Positions 35,858 through 45,374 of a DNA stretch of 64,000 nucleotides are shown here, one piece after another; the stretch's first letter is position 1, and every line of letters starts with the position of its first letter. The DNA comes from VAZQ01 sp963725185. Its GTDB lineage: Bacteria; Pseudomonadota; Alphaproteobacteria; Rhizobiales; Xanthobacteraceae. Both the position numbers and the translations under genes were made by a program. The DNA lies in NCBI GenBank assembly GCA_963725185.1, contig CAVRXO010000006.1, forward strand, positions 2,666,001 through 2,730,000, read 5' to 3'. The notes beneath the pieces were generated by a model that worked only from the letters and a program-made list of their open reading frames with translations, searched no databases and was not told the origin of the DNA.

Positions 35858-36037
35858 CTCTGCCTCCCTGTTGCGCCCTTTGAGGCGCTTACCCGCATTA
35901 TAGAGCAGTTTCGGCCTGAGGATGATAGGAGGTCGGGCGCTGGCGTCGGCCGAGCGTCTTGTGTACTCATCGTCTCGACCCTGAGGGCGTTACGCGCGTT
36001 CTCGACACGTCATAGGCCGGGACGCGTAGCGATCCCG

Positions 36038-36421
36038 CTATCTGGAATACCGCTTCGCATAGTCCCGCGCCGCGCCGGCGCGGCAGAAGGCCTCGAACGA
36101 CCGGTACATCGTTCCCGACTGCTTGGCGTATTTTCGATCGCAGACCGCCAATTGCTTTCGATAGGCGCTTCTCTTGGCGCTATCGAGCCCGGCGAGAAAA
36201 TCGGCCTCGCATTTCTCCTGCACCGTGGCGCCGAGCGGGACGTCGCCGCTCGCGCCCAGCGCGCAGTCTTCGAACAACCGATAGGCCGCAAGGCAGGAAG
36301 GCGCCTGCCGCAAGGCGTCATCCAGCGCGTCCCGCTCGATTGTGCATTCCGCGGCCCATGCCGACGCCGTCACGCTGAGCGCCGCGGCGGTGGAGAGGGC
36401 GATGCGGCCGATGCGCATCAT
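36038..36421 (-). CDS. Small secreted cysteine-containing protein, unknown function
   Basis: 127 residues with a signal peptide (MMRIGRIALSTAAALSVTASAWAA split near AWAA-EC). The mature part has six cysteines spaced through CTIERD, PSCLAAY, EDCALG, EKCEADF, VCDRKYAK and FCRAGA, suggesting disulfides. The repeated A/F-E-x-C pattern is loosely like LprI/DUF1311 proteins. It begins 20 bp after dctM and is probably in the dct operon. No function is assigned. Confidence 0.6.
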   Translation of the reverse strand: MMRIGRIALSTAAALSVTASAWAAECTIERDALDDALRQAPSCLAAYRLFEDCALGASGDVPLGATVQEKCEADFLAGLDSAKRSAYRKQLAVCDRKYAKQSGTMYRSFEAFCRAGAARDYAKRYSR

Positions 36422-36441
36422 TGGCTGTTCTCCTTCATCGT

Positions 36442-37719
36442 CTAAAGAAATCCGATCGAGAGCCACGGAAACAGCGCCACGATCACCAGCGCGGCGAGGA
36501 CGGCGGCCAGATAGGGCCATACCCGCCCCATGGCGGCTTCGGGCGCAACGCGGCCGATGGCGCAAGCGGCGTAGAAGCCAAGCCCGAACGGCGGCGCGAA
36601 CAACCCGATGCCCATGGCCAGGATCACCACCATGGCATAGTGCACGTCGTGCAGGCCGAGCGCGCGCGCGGCCGGAAACAGGAGCGGTCCGAACAGCACG
36701 ATCGCCGGGATGCCTTCGAGCACGCTGCCCAGGATCATGAAGGCCAGGATCGAGACGGCGAGGAAGCCGAGCCGTCCGCCCGGCATTTGCGCCATGGCGG
36801 CCACCAGCTGGTGCGAGAAGCCCGATTGGGTGAGCGCCCAGGCCATGGCGGTCGCCGTGCCGATGATGAACAGGATGGCGCCCGAGAGTGACGCGGTCTC
36901 CACCAACATGGGATAGAGCCGGCGCCAATCGAAGCGGCGATAGAACAGGAGGCCGGCCAGCGCCGTATAGACCACCCCGACGGTCGAGACCTCGGTGGCG
37001 GTGGCGACGCCCTCGATCACGGCGCTGCGGATGAGGAAGGGCAGCGCCAGCGCCGGCAGCGCCACCAGGAAGCTTGCTCCGACCTGGCGCAAAGACGCGC
37101 GCGTGACCCCGCTGAGATCATCGGTGCGGGAGCGGAAGTGACAGACCACGACCAGCACCAGCGCGGCCACCAAAGCGGGCAGCAGACCGCCGGTGAACAG
37201 GCCCTGGATCGAGACATTGGCGACCGAGCCGATGGTGATCAGCACCAGGCTCGGCGGGATCGTCTCCGACATGGCGCCCGAGGCCGCCAGCAGCGCCACC
37301 AGCTCGCCCGGCTTGGCGCCGCGCCGTTTCATCTCCGGGAACAGGACCGGCGCCACCGCCGCCATGTCGGCGGCCTTGGAGCCGGAGATGCCCGAGACCA
37401 GATACATGGCGCCGAGCAGCACATAGGCGAGCCCGCCGCGGACATGGCCGAGCAGCGCGGCAATGAAATCGACCAGCGCGCGCGCCAGACCCGCCATCTC
37501 CATCATCAGGCCGAGAAACACGAACAGCGGCACCGCCAGCAGGATGAGGCCGGACATGCCCGCGTCCATGCGGCTGATCACGATGGTGAGCGGGATCTGG
37601 GTGGTGAAGGCGAGATAGGCGAGCGTCGCGAGGCCGAACGCAAAGGCGATCGGCACCCCGAGCGCGACCAGGATGGCCACGATCGCCACGAAGAAGATCA
37701 GCAGATTGTAGTTTCCCAT
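36442..37719 (-). CDS. dctM: TRAP transporter large permease DctM
   Basis: 425 residues, normal for DctM, with about 11-12 membrane helices. It begins MGNYNLLIFFVAIVAILVALGVPIAFAFGL. LLAVPLFVFLGLMMEMAG, GISGSKAADMAAVAPVLFPEMKRRG, SGAMSETIPPSLVLITIGSVANVS and FAPPFGLGFYAACAIG are family signatures. It moves solute with sodium or protons using the DctP receptor. Its start overlaps the dctQ stop by 22 bp. A longer open frame to 38679 is an artefact of frameshifts upstream. Confidence 0.93.
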   Translation of the reverse strand: MGNYNLLIFFVAIVAILVALGVPIAFAFGLATLAYLAFTTQIPLTIVISRMDAGMSGLILLAVPLFVFLGLMMEMAGLARALVDFIAALLGHVRGGLAYVLLGAMYLVSGISGSKAADMAAVAPVLFPEMKRRGAKPGELVALLAASGAMSETIPPSLVLITIGSVANVSIQGLFTGGLLPALVAALVLVVVCHFRSRTDDLSGVTRASLRQVGASFLVALPALALPFLIRSAVIEGVATATEVSTVGVVYTALAGLLFYRRFDWRRLYPMLVETASLSGAILFIIGTATAMAWALTQSGFSHQLVAAMAQMPGGRLGFLAVSILAFMILGSVLEGIPAIVLFGPLLFPAARALGLHDVHYAMVVILAMGIGLFAPPFGLGFYAACAIGRVAPEAAMGRVWPYLAAVLAALVIVALFPWLSIGFL

Positions 37720-38277
37720 CGCCAGCAGCGCCGGCGCGCGCGAGCCACAACGCGCGCCGCCACGGCGCCCACGATGGCGAGCGCGGTCAGGAAGGGGCCG
37801 ATGCGGGCGCGCTCGATCAGGCGTGCCGCCGCGATGAGGAGCATGAGGCCGGCGCCGACCGCGATCGCGGCGACCCGATAGGCGTCCGGGATCTCGAGCG
37901 CCGGCGTGGTGATCATTCGCTGGAACGCCACATAGTCGAGCGCCGGCAGGATGATGGCGACCACGAATAGCAGCGACCACCGTGGTGGCGAGCGTCTCGA
38001 TCCAGGCGCGCAACCGCGGCGGCGCCAGCGACACCAGAAAGCCGAGCCGCATATGCTCGGCGCGCCGCAGCGCGATGACGGCGCCGAGCATCGCGAGCCA
38101 CAGGAACAGGATGGAGGCGAGCTCGTCCGACCAGGTCAGCGGCCGATTGAAGACGTAGCGCGAGATCACGCCCGCCAGCAGCACCAGGATCTCGACCGCG
38201 ACCAGGATGCGCGGCCGGGATCTCGGTGACGCGCGCCAGCAACCGATCGAGACGGGCGAAGGCCTTGCTGGCGGCAT
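37698..38277 (-). pseudogene. dctQ: TRAP transporter small permease DctQ with +1 frameshifts
   Basis: Read across frames it is a four-helix DctQ: ILVAVEILVLLAGVISRYVFNRPLTWSDELASILFLWLAMLG, LRRAEHMRLGFLVSL, IILPALDYVAFQRMITTPALEIPDAYRVAAIAVGAGLML. The shifts are near the start, at about 38212 and at about 37975, each removable by deleting one base. The start ATG overlaps the dctP stop (TGATG). It links receptor and large permease in the membrane. Confidence 0.82.
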
Positions 38278-39305
38278 CAGCTGAGCGCACCGACCTGGCT
38301 CTCCAGCACGGCCCAGGCCTGCGCGCCGTATTTCTCCTTCCACTCGGCGTAGAAGCCGGCGCTGCGCAGCGCGGCGCGGAAGTTCTGCGCCTCGGTCGCG
38401 TTGAAGGCCATGCCCTTGGCGGCTGAGCTCGCCCTGCAGCGAATCGTTGAGGGCGTGCACGTCGTCGCGCTCCTTGAGCTTGCGGCGCACGTTGAGGTTG
38501 CGCTCGACGATGTCCTGCAGGTCCTTCGGCAGCGACGCCCAGGCCCGGCCGTTCGCCAGCGTCCAGAACCCGTCCCACATATGGTTGGTGACGGAGACGT
38601 ACTTCTGCACCTCGTAGAACTTGTAGAGATCGATCAGCGCCAGCGGGTTCTCCTGGCCCTCGACGATCCTGGTCTGCATGCGCCGAATAGGCTTCGTTGA
38701 TGTTGATGCTGGCCGGCGCGGCGCCGAACGCCTTGAACATCGAGGTCCAGAGCGGGCTCACCGGCACGCGGATCTTGAAGCCCATCGAGATCGTCGGGCG
38801 CATTGATCGGATGCGTGCTGCTGGTGATCTGCCGATAGCCGTTGTCCCACATCGAGGCGAAGGCATAGAGGCCGGACTTTGCGATCGCGGCGCGGATGAA
38901 GGCGCCGAGCGCGCCGTCCATGGCGCCCCACACCTGGTCGTAGTCCTTGAACGCGAAGCCGATGCCGTTGATGGAGGCGAGCGGCACGAAGGTCGAGAGG
39001 ATGAGGCCGGACAGGTTGAACAGCTGGATCGCGCCGGTGCGCAATTGCGACAGCATGTCGGTATCGCCGCCGAGCTGGCTGTTGGGAAAGACCTGGATGT
39101 CCACCCGTCCGCCCGACTGCTCGCGGATGAGGTCGACCGCCTCGCGCAGCCGCACATTCATCGGGTGCTGCGCGACATTGTTGTTGGCATAGCGCCAGCT
39201 GAACTCGGCCGCATCGCCGCGGCGGGTCAAGATGCCGAACGCGGCCATGCCGCCGGCCGCGGCGGTGCCGGCACGCAGGAAGCTACGGCGATTGATGGTG
39301 CGCAT
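38277..39305 (-). pseudogene. dctP: TRAP transporter receptor DctP with +1 frameshifts
   Basis: The N-terminus MRTINRRSFLRAGTAAAGG is a twin-arginine signal. The mature part reads QHPMNVRLREAVDLIREQSGGRVDIQVFPNSQLGG, then MWDNGYRQITSSTHPI. Shifts occur at about 38770 (GF in DLDGFKIRVP), 38690 (NEAYS-MQTRIVEGQENPL) and 38420 (SRQGMAFNATEAQNF); each is one extra base. About 340 residues when repaired. DctP proteins bind carboxylates; the conserved Arg in KIRVP fits. It is the first gene of the dctPQM set. Confidence 0.85.
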
Positions 39306-39427
39306 GGACCCCTCGACGCTCCGATCCGAACCGAATGCGCGCCACTATAGCAGTTTTCCGGCCGGCGGGTTGACGATGATTTGTTTCGCGGCGCCCGATG
39401 GCGGCACCGCGGTGAGCGGCTGCGTAC

Positions 39428-39538
39428 CCGTAGGGCGCAATCGCTTTATTGCGCCAATCGGCGCCTCAGCGCCGTACTCCATTGGATTTAGCGCGATCGA
39501 CTTGGCCGATTGGCGCAATAAAGCGATTGCGCCCTACA
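39428..39538. repeat. Palindromic repeat (family 4)
   Basis: GTAGGGCGCAATCGCTTTAT followed by TGCGCCAATCGGC at the left, and the exact reverse complement ending AAAGCGATTGCGCCCTAC at the right, around a ~45-base centre. The same arms occur at 46024 and 46182. It lies in the 39306-39710 gap, which holds no gene. Confidence 0.85.
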
Positions 39539-39613
39539 GTGGCCGATTCGCGGGGCCAACGCTTGGGGGCTTGCTAATAACAGAAAAAAACAAGCGCTCA
39601 TTCGTTGGCACAC

Positions 39614-39645
39614 AAAAAAGGCCCGAGCAGCGCTTCGGCCCGGGC
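39614..39645 (-). terminator. Probable terminator downstream of the tctC-type gene
   Basis: On the minus strand GCCCGGGCCGAAGC, loop, GCTCGGGCC, then TTTTTTGTG. The stem has a few mismatches. It lies about 65 bp after the stop of the receptor gene at 39711. Confidence 0.5.
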
Positions 39646-39710
39646 ACATTTCGTCAGTTTCAATTTCCGCAATAGTCTGATTTGCATCTGAAGTCAACAT
39701 CCTAATCGTC

Positions 39711-40682
39711 TCATTCGCCCCGTATCCCGGCGGCCTTGATGATGGGGCCCCATTTCTCGTAGTCGGAGCGGATCAGGGCGGCGAATTCGTCGGGCGTGCT
39801 GCCGATCGGGGTGGCGCCGAGCGCCAGCAGGCGCGCCTTCACGGTTGGCGTGTTGACCGCTTCGCTGCAATCCTTGGCGAGCTTCGCCTTGATGTCGGGT
39901 GCAAGGCCGGCGGGGCCGAGCAGGCCCCACCAGACCCCGGTGTCGAATCCGGGAAGGCCCGCTTCCGCGATCGTGGGCACGTCCGGCAGGACCGGGGAGC
40001 GGATCGCGGTCGTCACCCCGAGCGGCCGCACCGTGCCGGCGCTGATCTGCGCGATCGATTCCGGAATGTTGTTGAAGGTCATCGGGATGTGGCCGCCGAT
40101 CAGGTCGGTCAATGCCGGCGCGCCGCCCTTGTAGGGGACCGGCGTGATGTCGATCTTGGCCATGTATTTGAGCAACTCGCCCGCCAGATGCGACGAGGTG
40201 CCGTTGCCGGCATGGCCGTAGGACAATTGCCCGGGCCGCGCGCGCGCCGCTGCGATCAGGTCGGCGAGCGTCCGGATCGGGGAATCGGCGCGCACCAACA
40301 GCATGTTGGGTGAGGTGCCGATCAGCGACAGCGGCGTGAAGTCGTTGAACGAGTCGTAGGGCAGCTTGGCATAGAGATGCGGGTTGAGCGCGTGGCCGGT
40401 CGCCACGATGATGAGCGTATAGCCGTCGGGTGCCGCCTTGGCGGCCGCCTCGGAAGCCACCACGCCGCCGGCGCCGGGGCGGTTCTCCACCACGACCGAC
40501 TGATGCCAGCGGCTCGACAATTCATCGCCGAGCGTGCGCGCCACGATGTCGACCGCGCCGCCGGGCGCGAACGGCACCAGCAGATGCACCGGCCGTGACG
40601 GATAGGCGTCCTGGGCGGCAGCCGTCGCCGCGCCGGCGAGGAGCGGGAGGACGGAGACGAGCAGTCGAAGCCATCTGATCAT
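39711..40682 (-). CDS. Bug/TctC-family receptor
   Basis: 323 residues from MIRWLRLLVSVLPLLAGAAT with signal peptide to about TAAAQ. YPSRPVHLLVPFAPGGAVDIVARTLGDEL, VENRPGAGGVVASEAAAKAAPDGYTLI, YGHAGNGTSSHLAGELLKYM, VPYKGGAPALTDLIGGHI and PDVPTIAEAGLPGFDTGVWWG are textbook Bug features, including the PGG pocket loop. No TctAB genes are nearby. A palindromic repeat lies upstream. The ligand is unknown. Confidence 0.94.
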   Translation of the reverse strand: MIRWLRLLVSVLPLLAGAATAAAQDAYPSRPVHLLVPFAPGGAVDIVARTLGDELSSRWHQSVVVENRPGAGGVVASEAAAKAAPDGYTLIIVATGHALNPHLYAKLPYDSFNDFTPLSLIGTSPNMLLVRADSPIRTLADLIAAARARPGQLSYGHAGNGTSSHLAGELLKYMAKIDITPVPYKGGAPALTDLIGGHIPMTFNNIPESIAQISAGTVRPLGVTTAIRSPVLPDVPTIAEAGLPGFDTGVWWGLLGPAGLAPDIKAKLAKDCSEAVNTPTVKARLLALGATPIGSTPDEFAALIRSDYEKWGPIIKAAGIRGE

Positions 40683-40692
40683 CGCCCTACGC

Positions 40693-40862
40693 CATCTGTT
40701 GTAGGGTGGGTAACGCGCCGGCATACCGATCTCGCATGAAATCGTACGGCGTAGCGGCGCGTTGCCCACGCGGGCCATGCCTCGTGGCACGACCGCGTGG
40801 GCAAAATTGCGCGAAGCCGCGCAAACCAATGAGGGTAGTGCCGGGCAATTTTGCCCACCCTA
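40693..40862. repeat. Intergenic inverted repeat (family 5)
   Basis: GTTGTAGGGTGGGTAACGCG near 40695 and TTTTGCCCACCCTACTTT near 40850 form the ends, with GCGCGTTGCCCACGCGGGCC inside. It separates the receptor gene from the YncE-like gene and has no coding character. Confidence 0.6.
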
Positions 40863-40868
40863 CTTTAT

Positions 40869-41993
40869 CTACTTGATCTGGTAGACGCCGATGCAGCCGT
40901 TGGCGCAGGCCGGATTGGGCGTCGTCAGCGGCACGAAGATCGCGTTGGTCTTGGAATCCGCCGCCACCGAATGGGCGTTCTCGCCGGTGGCGATGCTTTC
41001 CACGAAGGTGTCGGTGTCGGCATTGATCACGCCCAGGACCGGGCCGGACGGGAAGTCGCGCGAGGCGGTGTAATACTGGTGAGCGCCCGGATTGTACCAG
41101 ACCTCGTCCTGGCCGCCGAGCTCGTGGATCACCTTCACCACTTTCTCGGCCGCCACATCGATGATCACCGTGGCGGGGTTGGGCAGCTCGGGCGTGCGGG
41201 TCTTCGAGCCGGCGCCGCATCCCACGATCACCTTGCTGCCCGGACCGTGCGCCAAGCCGAACGGCATGCAATCGTCGATCGGGATCAGCTTGGTCATCTT
41301 GAGCGTCTTGGGGTCGAACACCGCCAGACCGCCGTGCTTCTTGTCTTCCTTCCAGATCGGCACCGAAGCGTAGAACATTCCGGTCTCTTGCACGTAGAGC
41401 GGCTGGTCGATGCCGTCGCTGGCATCCGGCATCTCGACCTTTGCCAGGATGGCATGGTCGGGCTTGGTCGAGATGAAGGTCACATAGGACGGCTTGTCGG
41501 CATTGTTGCCGACCAGCACCAGTCCATCCTTGGTGTCGATGCCAAGCTCATCGGCGCGCTTCTGGCCGCCGGTGCTGATGCTGGCGATGATCTTCGGCGG
41601 ATCGGACGCGACATCGATCACCTTCACGGTGCTGTCGCCGTCGGCGGCCCACAGTTGCTTCTTTTCCGGATCGAAGGCGATGCCGTTGGGACCGCTCAGC
41701 ACGATCGCGGGCCGCTTGTCGGGGTTGTATTTGAGCCCGACGAAGCCGCCGACACGCCCCACATAGGTCATCTTGCGGGTGTCGAAAATGTCGACTCCGG
41801 CGTTCGAGCGGTCGGCGACGTAGTAACGCCCGGCCTCCGAATCGACGTAGCCGATGTCGAATTGCTCGAGCTTGTTGCCCGGTATGTCGATCACGGCGAT
41901 GCGGGTGAGGCTGGCCGCATAGGCGGTGGCGCCGATCGCCGCGACCGCGCCGGCGGCCAGAATCGAGATTTGGACTCGCTTGGACAGTATCAT
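40869..41993 (-). CDS. Secreted YncE-like beta-propeller protein
   Basis: 374 residues from MILSKRVQISILAAGAVAAIG, with a signal peptide. Repeated blade-like stretches follow: YVDSEAGRYYVADRSNAGVDIFDTRK, GIAFDPEKKQLWAADGDSTVKVIDVAS, GGLAVFDPKTLKMTKLIPIDDCMPFGLAHGPGSKVIVGC, and ATVIIDVAAEKVVKVI. This is a seven-bladed YVTN/YncE-type fold. Such proteins bind metals, DNA or partner oxidases; no catalytic residues were recognised. Cys pairs near the C-terminus (PACANGC) are notable. It lies 74 bp downstream of the large hydrolase and may be co-transcribed with it. Confidence 0.75.
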   Translation of the reverse strand: MILSKRVQISILAAGAVAAIGATAYAASLTRIAVIDIPGNKLEQFDIGYVDSEAGRYYVADRSNAGVDIFDTRKMTYVGRVGGFVGLKYNPDKRPAIVLSGPNGIAFDPEKKQLWAADGDSTVKVIDVASDPPKIIASISTGGQKRADELGIDTKDGLVLVGNNADKPSYVTFISTKPDHAILAKVEMPDASDGIDQPLYVQETGMFYASVPIWKEDKKHGGLAVFDPKTLKMTKLIPIDDCMPFGLAHGPGSKVIVGCGAGSKTRTPELPNPATVIIDVAAEKVVKVIHELGGQDEVWYNPGAHQYYTASRDFPSGPVLGVINADTDTFVESIATGENAHSVAADSKTNAIFVPLTTPNPACANGCIGVYQIK

Positions 41994-42066
41994 TGTTCTC
42001 TCCCTGACGAAGCCGCTCACGCGGCCCCGATTGTTGTTGTTTCGCGCCGCGTCGACCGCGATCTGA

Positions 42067-44219
42067 TTATTTGAGCACGTCGCTCGCTTCCGCCGCGGCG
42101 ACCAGCTTCTTCTGGTCGGCCTCGAGCAGGAAACCTTCCGCCACCGCGTGGCGGGCGGCCGCCTCGACCGCCGCCACGTAGCCGGCGTGGTCGACATAGC
42201 GCTCCTCGAGCGAGGGGCGCGGGTCTTCCTTGGCCAGCCGCTCGGCCTTGGTCGTGGCGAACGGGATCATGCCGCCGGCATAGTTGCAGATCTGGCCCTT
42301 GTGGAAGCCGGCCGCGGTGATGTTCCAGCCCAGATAGGTGCCGAGCGGCGCATCGCGCAGCACCACCGGCACGCCGCCCTGCTCGTTGCCGTCGGCATCG
42401 ACCTTGGGCACCTTCATCGCAATGACGTGCTTGATGCGGGGCGGCATCACCGTCTGCACGCCCGAGCCGTCCACGTAATTGAAGTCGGGGCCGAAATCGT
42501 AATCGAGGATCGGATTGACGAGACCGGTGGGCGTTCCCGCCGGCAGGCCCGGAATCGCCGGAAAGCCCATGGCGGTGCTGGTGGCATCGACCAGCGTGCC
42601 GTCGGCGAGATTGGGATAGCGGCTCGGCGGCGGCGCCACACCCTTCATGACCCAGTCGCGGAAATGCGCACGGATGGCATTCACCGTCTCGGTATGGGGC
42701 ACAGGATCGTCGGCCAGCAAGCCTCGGCCATAGCCGGTGCTCGGGCAGAGCGGCGGCGGCAGCAGGCTGGTGCTGAAGCCGCCCTTGCCGCCGCCGTGCT
42801 GGGTGCCCGGGATGTAGTAGCGCCGCACATTGTCCGGCAGCGGGATGTCGGCATCGCCGCGGTGCCGACCCATTCGGGCGTGAGCTTGAGACCCCATACT
42901 TCGGCGGAGCCGAAATGCTCGATGATCTTCGGACAGGTATGGCTGGCGCTGCAGCGATCGAGGATGCCGGCGGCCGGCAGGCCGCGCACCGGATCGGGCC
43001 AGGGCGTCCACCATTGCGGGCCTTCGCTGCCCGGCTCGTAGAGCTTGAGCACGCCGTCCGGCATGGCGAAGCGGAAATTGAGCGCAATCCGCCGGCCGGC
43101 GATGATCGGCCAGGCGCCGTCATAGACCTGCCGCCCGGCCTCGTCCTGGTTGAAGCCGAGATGGATGAAGCCGCGGATGAAATTGCCGGATTGGGAAACA
43201 CCACGCGTGATCGCCCAGCGCACGCCGTTGGCGACCGGATTGGGCGTGCCGGCGTCGTCCTGCGCGGCATTGCGGAAGAAGGAGCCGACATCGCGGAAGG
43301 CGGCAAAGCCGATGCCCAGCACCGGCGGGTCCTTGGCGGTGAACACCACTTGATAGAGCAGCTTGGGATCGAAGCCGTTCCTCAGGCAGATCTGGGTCGG
43401 ATCCGGCGTGCCGGGAAACGGATTCTCGGCGGTGCAGTTGGCGAAGGCCCAGTCGGCGGGTGCGATCTCGGCGGTCGCGCCGATCTTGCCGTCGATGGTC
43501 TCGGAGGCATGGGTCGTGAGAGTGGCTTGGCCGGTGTCGAGGCTGGCGGGCCGATAGGGCACCGGATTGGAGTGCACGATCATCGGCTGCGAATTCGCCC
43601 CGGCGGCGTTGAGGATGCGCGCCATGACACGGCCGGTGATCGGGGAGCCATCGGGATTCTTCGCCACCGGCACGATGACGTAATCATTGTCGGGCCCCGG
43701 AACCGTGCGGCCCGAGTTGTCGCCCTGCCAGCCGCTGGAGAGGCCGATATCGCCGGTCGCGCGCTCGAGCGGTCCGATGGTGATGCGGCCGCCGCGATTG
43801 GGCACGTCGTGCCACATCAGCCGGCTCGATCTCGACATGTCGATCGGCTTCACGAGCTGGAACGAAGCCGTGTACTCGACCATGCCCCGCCCATTGCGCG
43901 GCGCGAGCTTGATGTCCTGGATGATCGCATTGTGCGGATCGTTCGGATCGAGCTCGCCGAAGGCACGGCCGGCCAGCGTCTCGTACGGACCGGCGCTTCC
44001 GAAGCTGGCGCCGTTGAAGGCCGGCGAGACCTGCGTGTCGATGACGATCTTCGTCACCCGCGCCTGCGCGGGGATCGTGAGCGTCGCCAACATGGCGCCG
44101 GCAGCGAGCGCCAAAGCCGGCGTGGCGGCACGCTTGTTAGCGCTCTTGGGAGCATCTTTAGCGCTCTTGGCGACACGCTTGGCGGCAAGCTTGCGCAGTC
44201 CTGTTCCAGCCCCGATCAT
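42067..44219 (-). pseudogene. Secreted alpha/beta-hydrolase-domain protein (PF20091 type) with one frameshift
   Basis: It starts MIGAGTGLRKLAAKRVAK; a basic region then a signal-like segment (LALAAGAMLATLTIPAQA). The body reads FNGASFGSAGPYETLAGRAFGELDPNDPHNAIIQDI, LMWHDVPNRGG, and the nucleophile region RGVSQSGNFIRGFIHLGFNQDEAGR with G-x-S-x-S. At about 42870 one extra base shifts the frame (EWVGT into DADIPLPDNVRRYYIPGTQHGGG). The remainder runs to the stop at 42067. About 716 residues when repaired. The family is annotated only as alpha/beta hydrolase domain; the substrate is unknown. Confidence 0.8.
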
Positions 44220-44440
44220 GTGCACCTCCCGGCGTGTTGCGGTGTGGCGATACCGCGGGCGACAGGGGAACAATATCCGAAATCGCCCATGGCATGCCAC
44301 TACGGCGTGCTATGGTTGGGGCAGGGGATCCGCAGCCGCATTGACGCCAAGAGATCGCCGTCGGGGCCGGCCCGGAGACGGAATTCAGACGGTTTCGGTG
44401 TTTGGGTCACCGGGCTTCATTCACCCAGGGTCGGTCGCCG

Positions 44441-45361
44441 ATGGATTGGTCAGAACGAGGCATGCGCGCCTGCATCGGCATATCGGTCGCCATTCACGCG
44501 GCCTTTGTGCTGTGGCTGGTGCTCGGGCCCGGCGCCAGGACATTGAGCCCGGCCAGCGCGGAGGCGATCATGGTCGATCTCGTGCCGCCGCAAGAGGCTC
44601 CGCCCGACGCACAAAGCGAGGCGTCCAAATCGGAGGAGAGCAAAGCGCAGGAGGCCAAATCGGAAGAAGCCAAATCCGAGCAGCCCAAGACCGCGCTCCC
44701 GCCGACCGCGCCGCCCAAGCCCGCGCCGCCGAAGCCCGAACCGTCAAAGTCCGCGTCGTCCAAGCCTGAGCCGTTAAAGTCCGCATCGTCCAAGCCCGAG
44801 CCGCCCAAGCCTGAACCGTCCAAGCCTGAACCGTCAAAGCCTGAACCGTCAAAGCCTGAGCCGCCGCAGCAAGCCAACCAAAGGCCACAGCCAAAGAACG
44901 ACGCCACGAGCGCGGCCGAGGAACAGGCGGCGGCCGCCGCGCGGATCGCATGGATGCTCAACCTGCCCACCGACACCGAGGCCAGCCTCGCGGCGCCCCC
45001 GAGCGAAGACAAATCGAATCTTTCCAAGGATGAGATCGCGGATTTCAAGGCGCAGATCAGCAAGTGCTGGACGGTGCCGGACGGCGTGCCGAGCACGCCT
45101 GGATTCAATGTCCTGGTCCGCATCGCTTTCAATCCCGACGGCACGCTCGGGGCCAAGCCTCAGCTGATCCGCGCGCCCGCGTCCGATGCCGGACCGCCGC
45201 TGGTGGAGAGCGCCAAGCAGGCGTTGCAGCAGTGCCAACCTTACGGTGGGCTGCCGGTTGCCAAGTACCGGGACTGGAAGATTCTCGACCTGACCTTCAC
45301 GGCCCAAGGTCCATACGGCCTCGCGGGCCCGGAGGGCCGCCGGGCCTCGACCAAACCGTGA
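44441..45361 (+). CDS. TolA/TonB-like envelope protein with Lys-Pro-Glu repeats
   Basis: 306 residues from MDWSERGMRACIGISVAIHA: one N-terminal membrane helix (IGISVAIHAAFVLWLVLG), then a long charged stretch of EAKSEE and KPEPSK repeats (about residues 65-155), then a C-terminal TolA/TonB-like domain (ISKCWTVPDGVPSTPGFNVLVRIAFNPDGTL, ESAKQALQQCQPYGGLP, WKILDLTF). It should span the periplasm and contact outer-membrane or Pal/TolB partners. No tolQRB genes are adjacent, so it may be an orphan TolA-like protein. A GST gene begins 14 bp downstream. Confidence 0.8.
   Translation: MDWSERGMRACIGISVAIHAAFVLWLVLGPGARTLSPASAEAIMVDLVPPQEAPPDAQSEASKSEESKAQEAKSEEAKSEQPKTALPPTAPPKPAPPKPEPSKSASSKPEPLKSASSKPEPPKPEPSKPEPSKPEPSKPEPPQQANQRPQPKNDATSAAEEQAAAAARIAWMLNLPTDTEASLAAPPSEDKSNLSKDEIADFKAQISKCWTVPDGVPSTPGFNVLVRIAFNPDGTLGAKPQLIRAPASDAGPPLVESAKQALQQCQPYGGLPVAKYRDWKILDLTFTAQGPYGLAGPEGRRASTKP
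44740..44865 (+). repeat. Tandem coding repeats in the TolA-like gene
   Basis: Imperfect 15-base units such as AAGCCTGAACCGTCA encode repeated KPEPS, with longer alternating units nearby. They give the Pro/Lys/Glu-rich spacer and may vary in number between strains. Confidence 0.75.
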
Positions 45362-45374
45362 GGAGCATCTCGAT

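Noticed and set aside
36442..38679. A 745-residue minus-strand open frame suggesting a DctP-DctQ-DctM fusion
   Set aside because: Repairing single-base insertions gives three normal genes with the usual overlaps; the fusion is produced by the frameshifts.
44740..44865. Short tandem repeats considered as a CRISPR or regulatory array
   Set aside because: They are in frame and encode the KPEPS spacer of a TolA-like protein.
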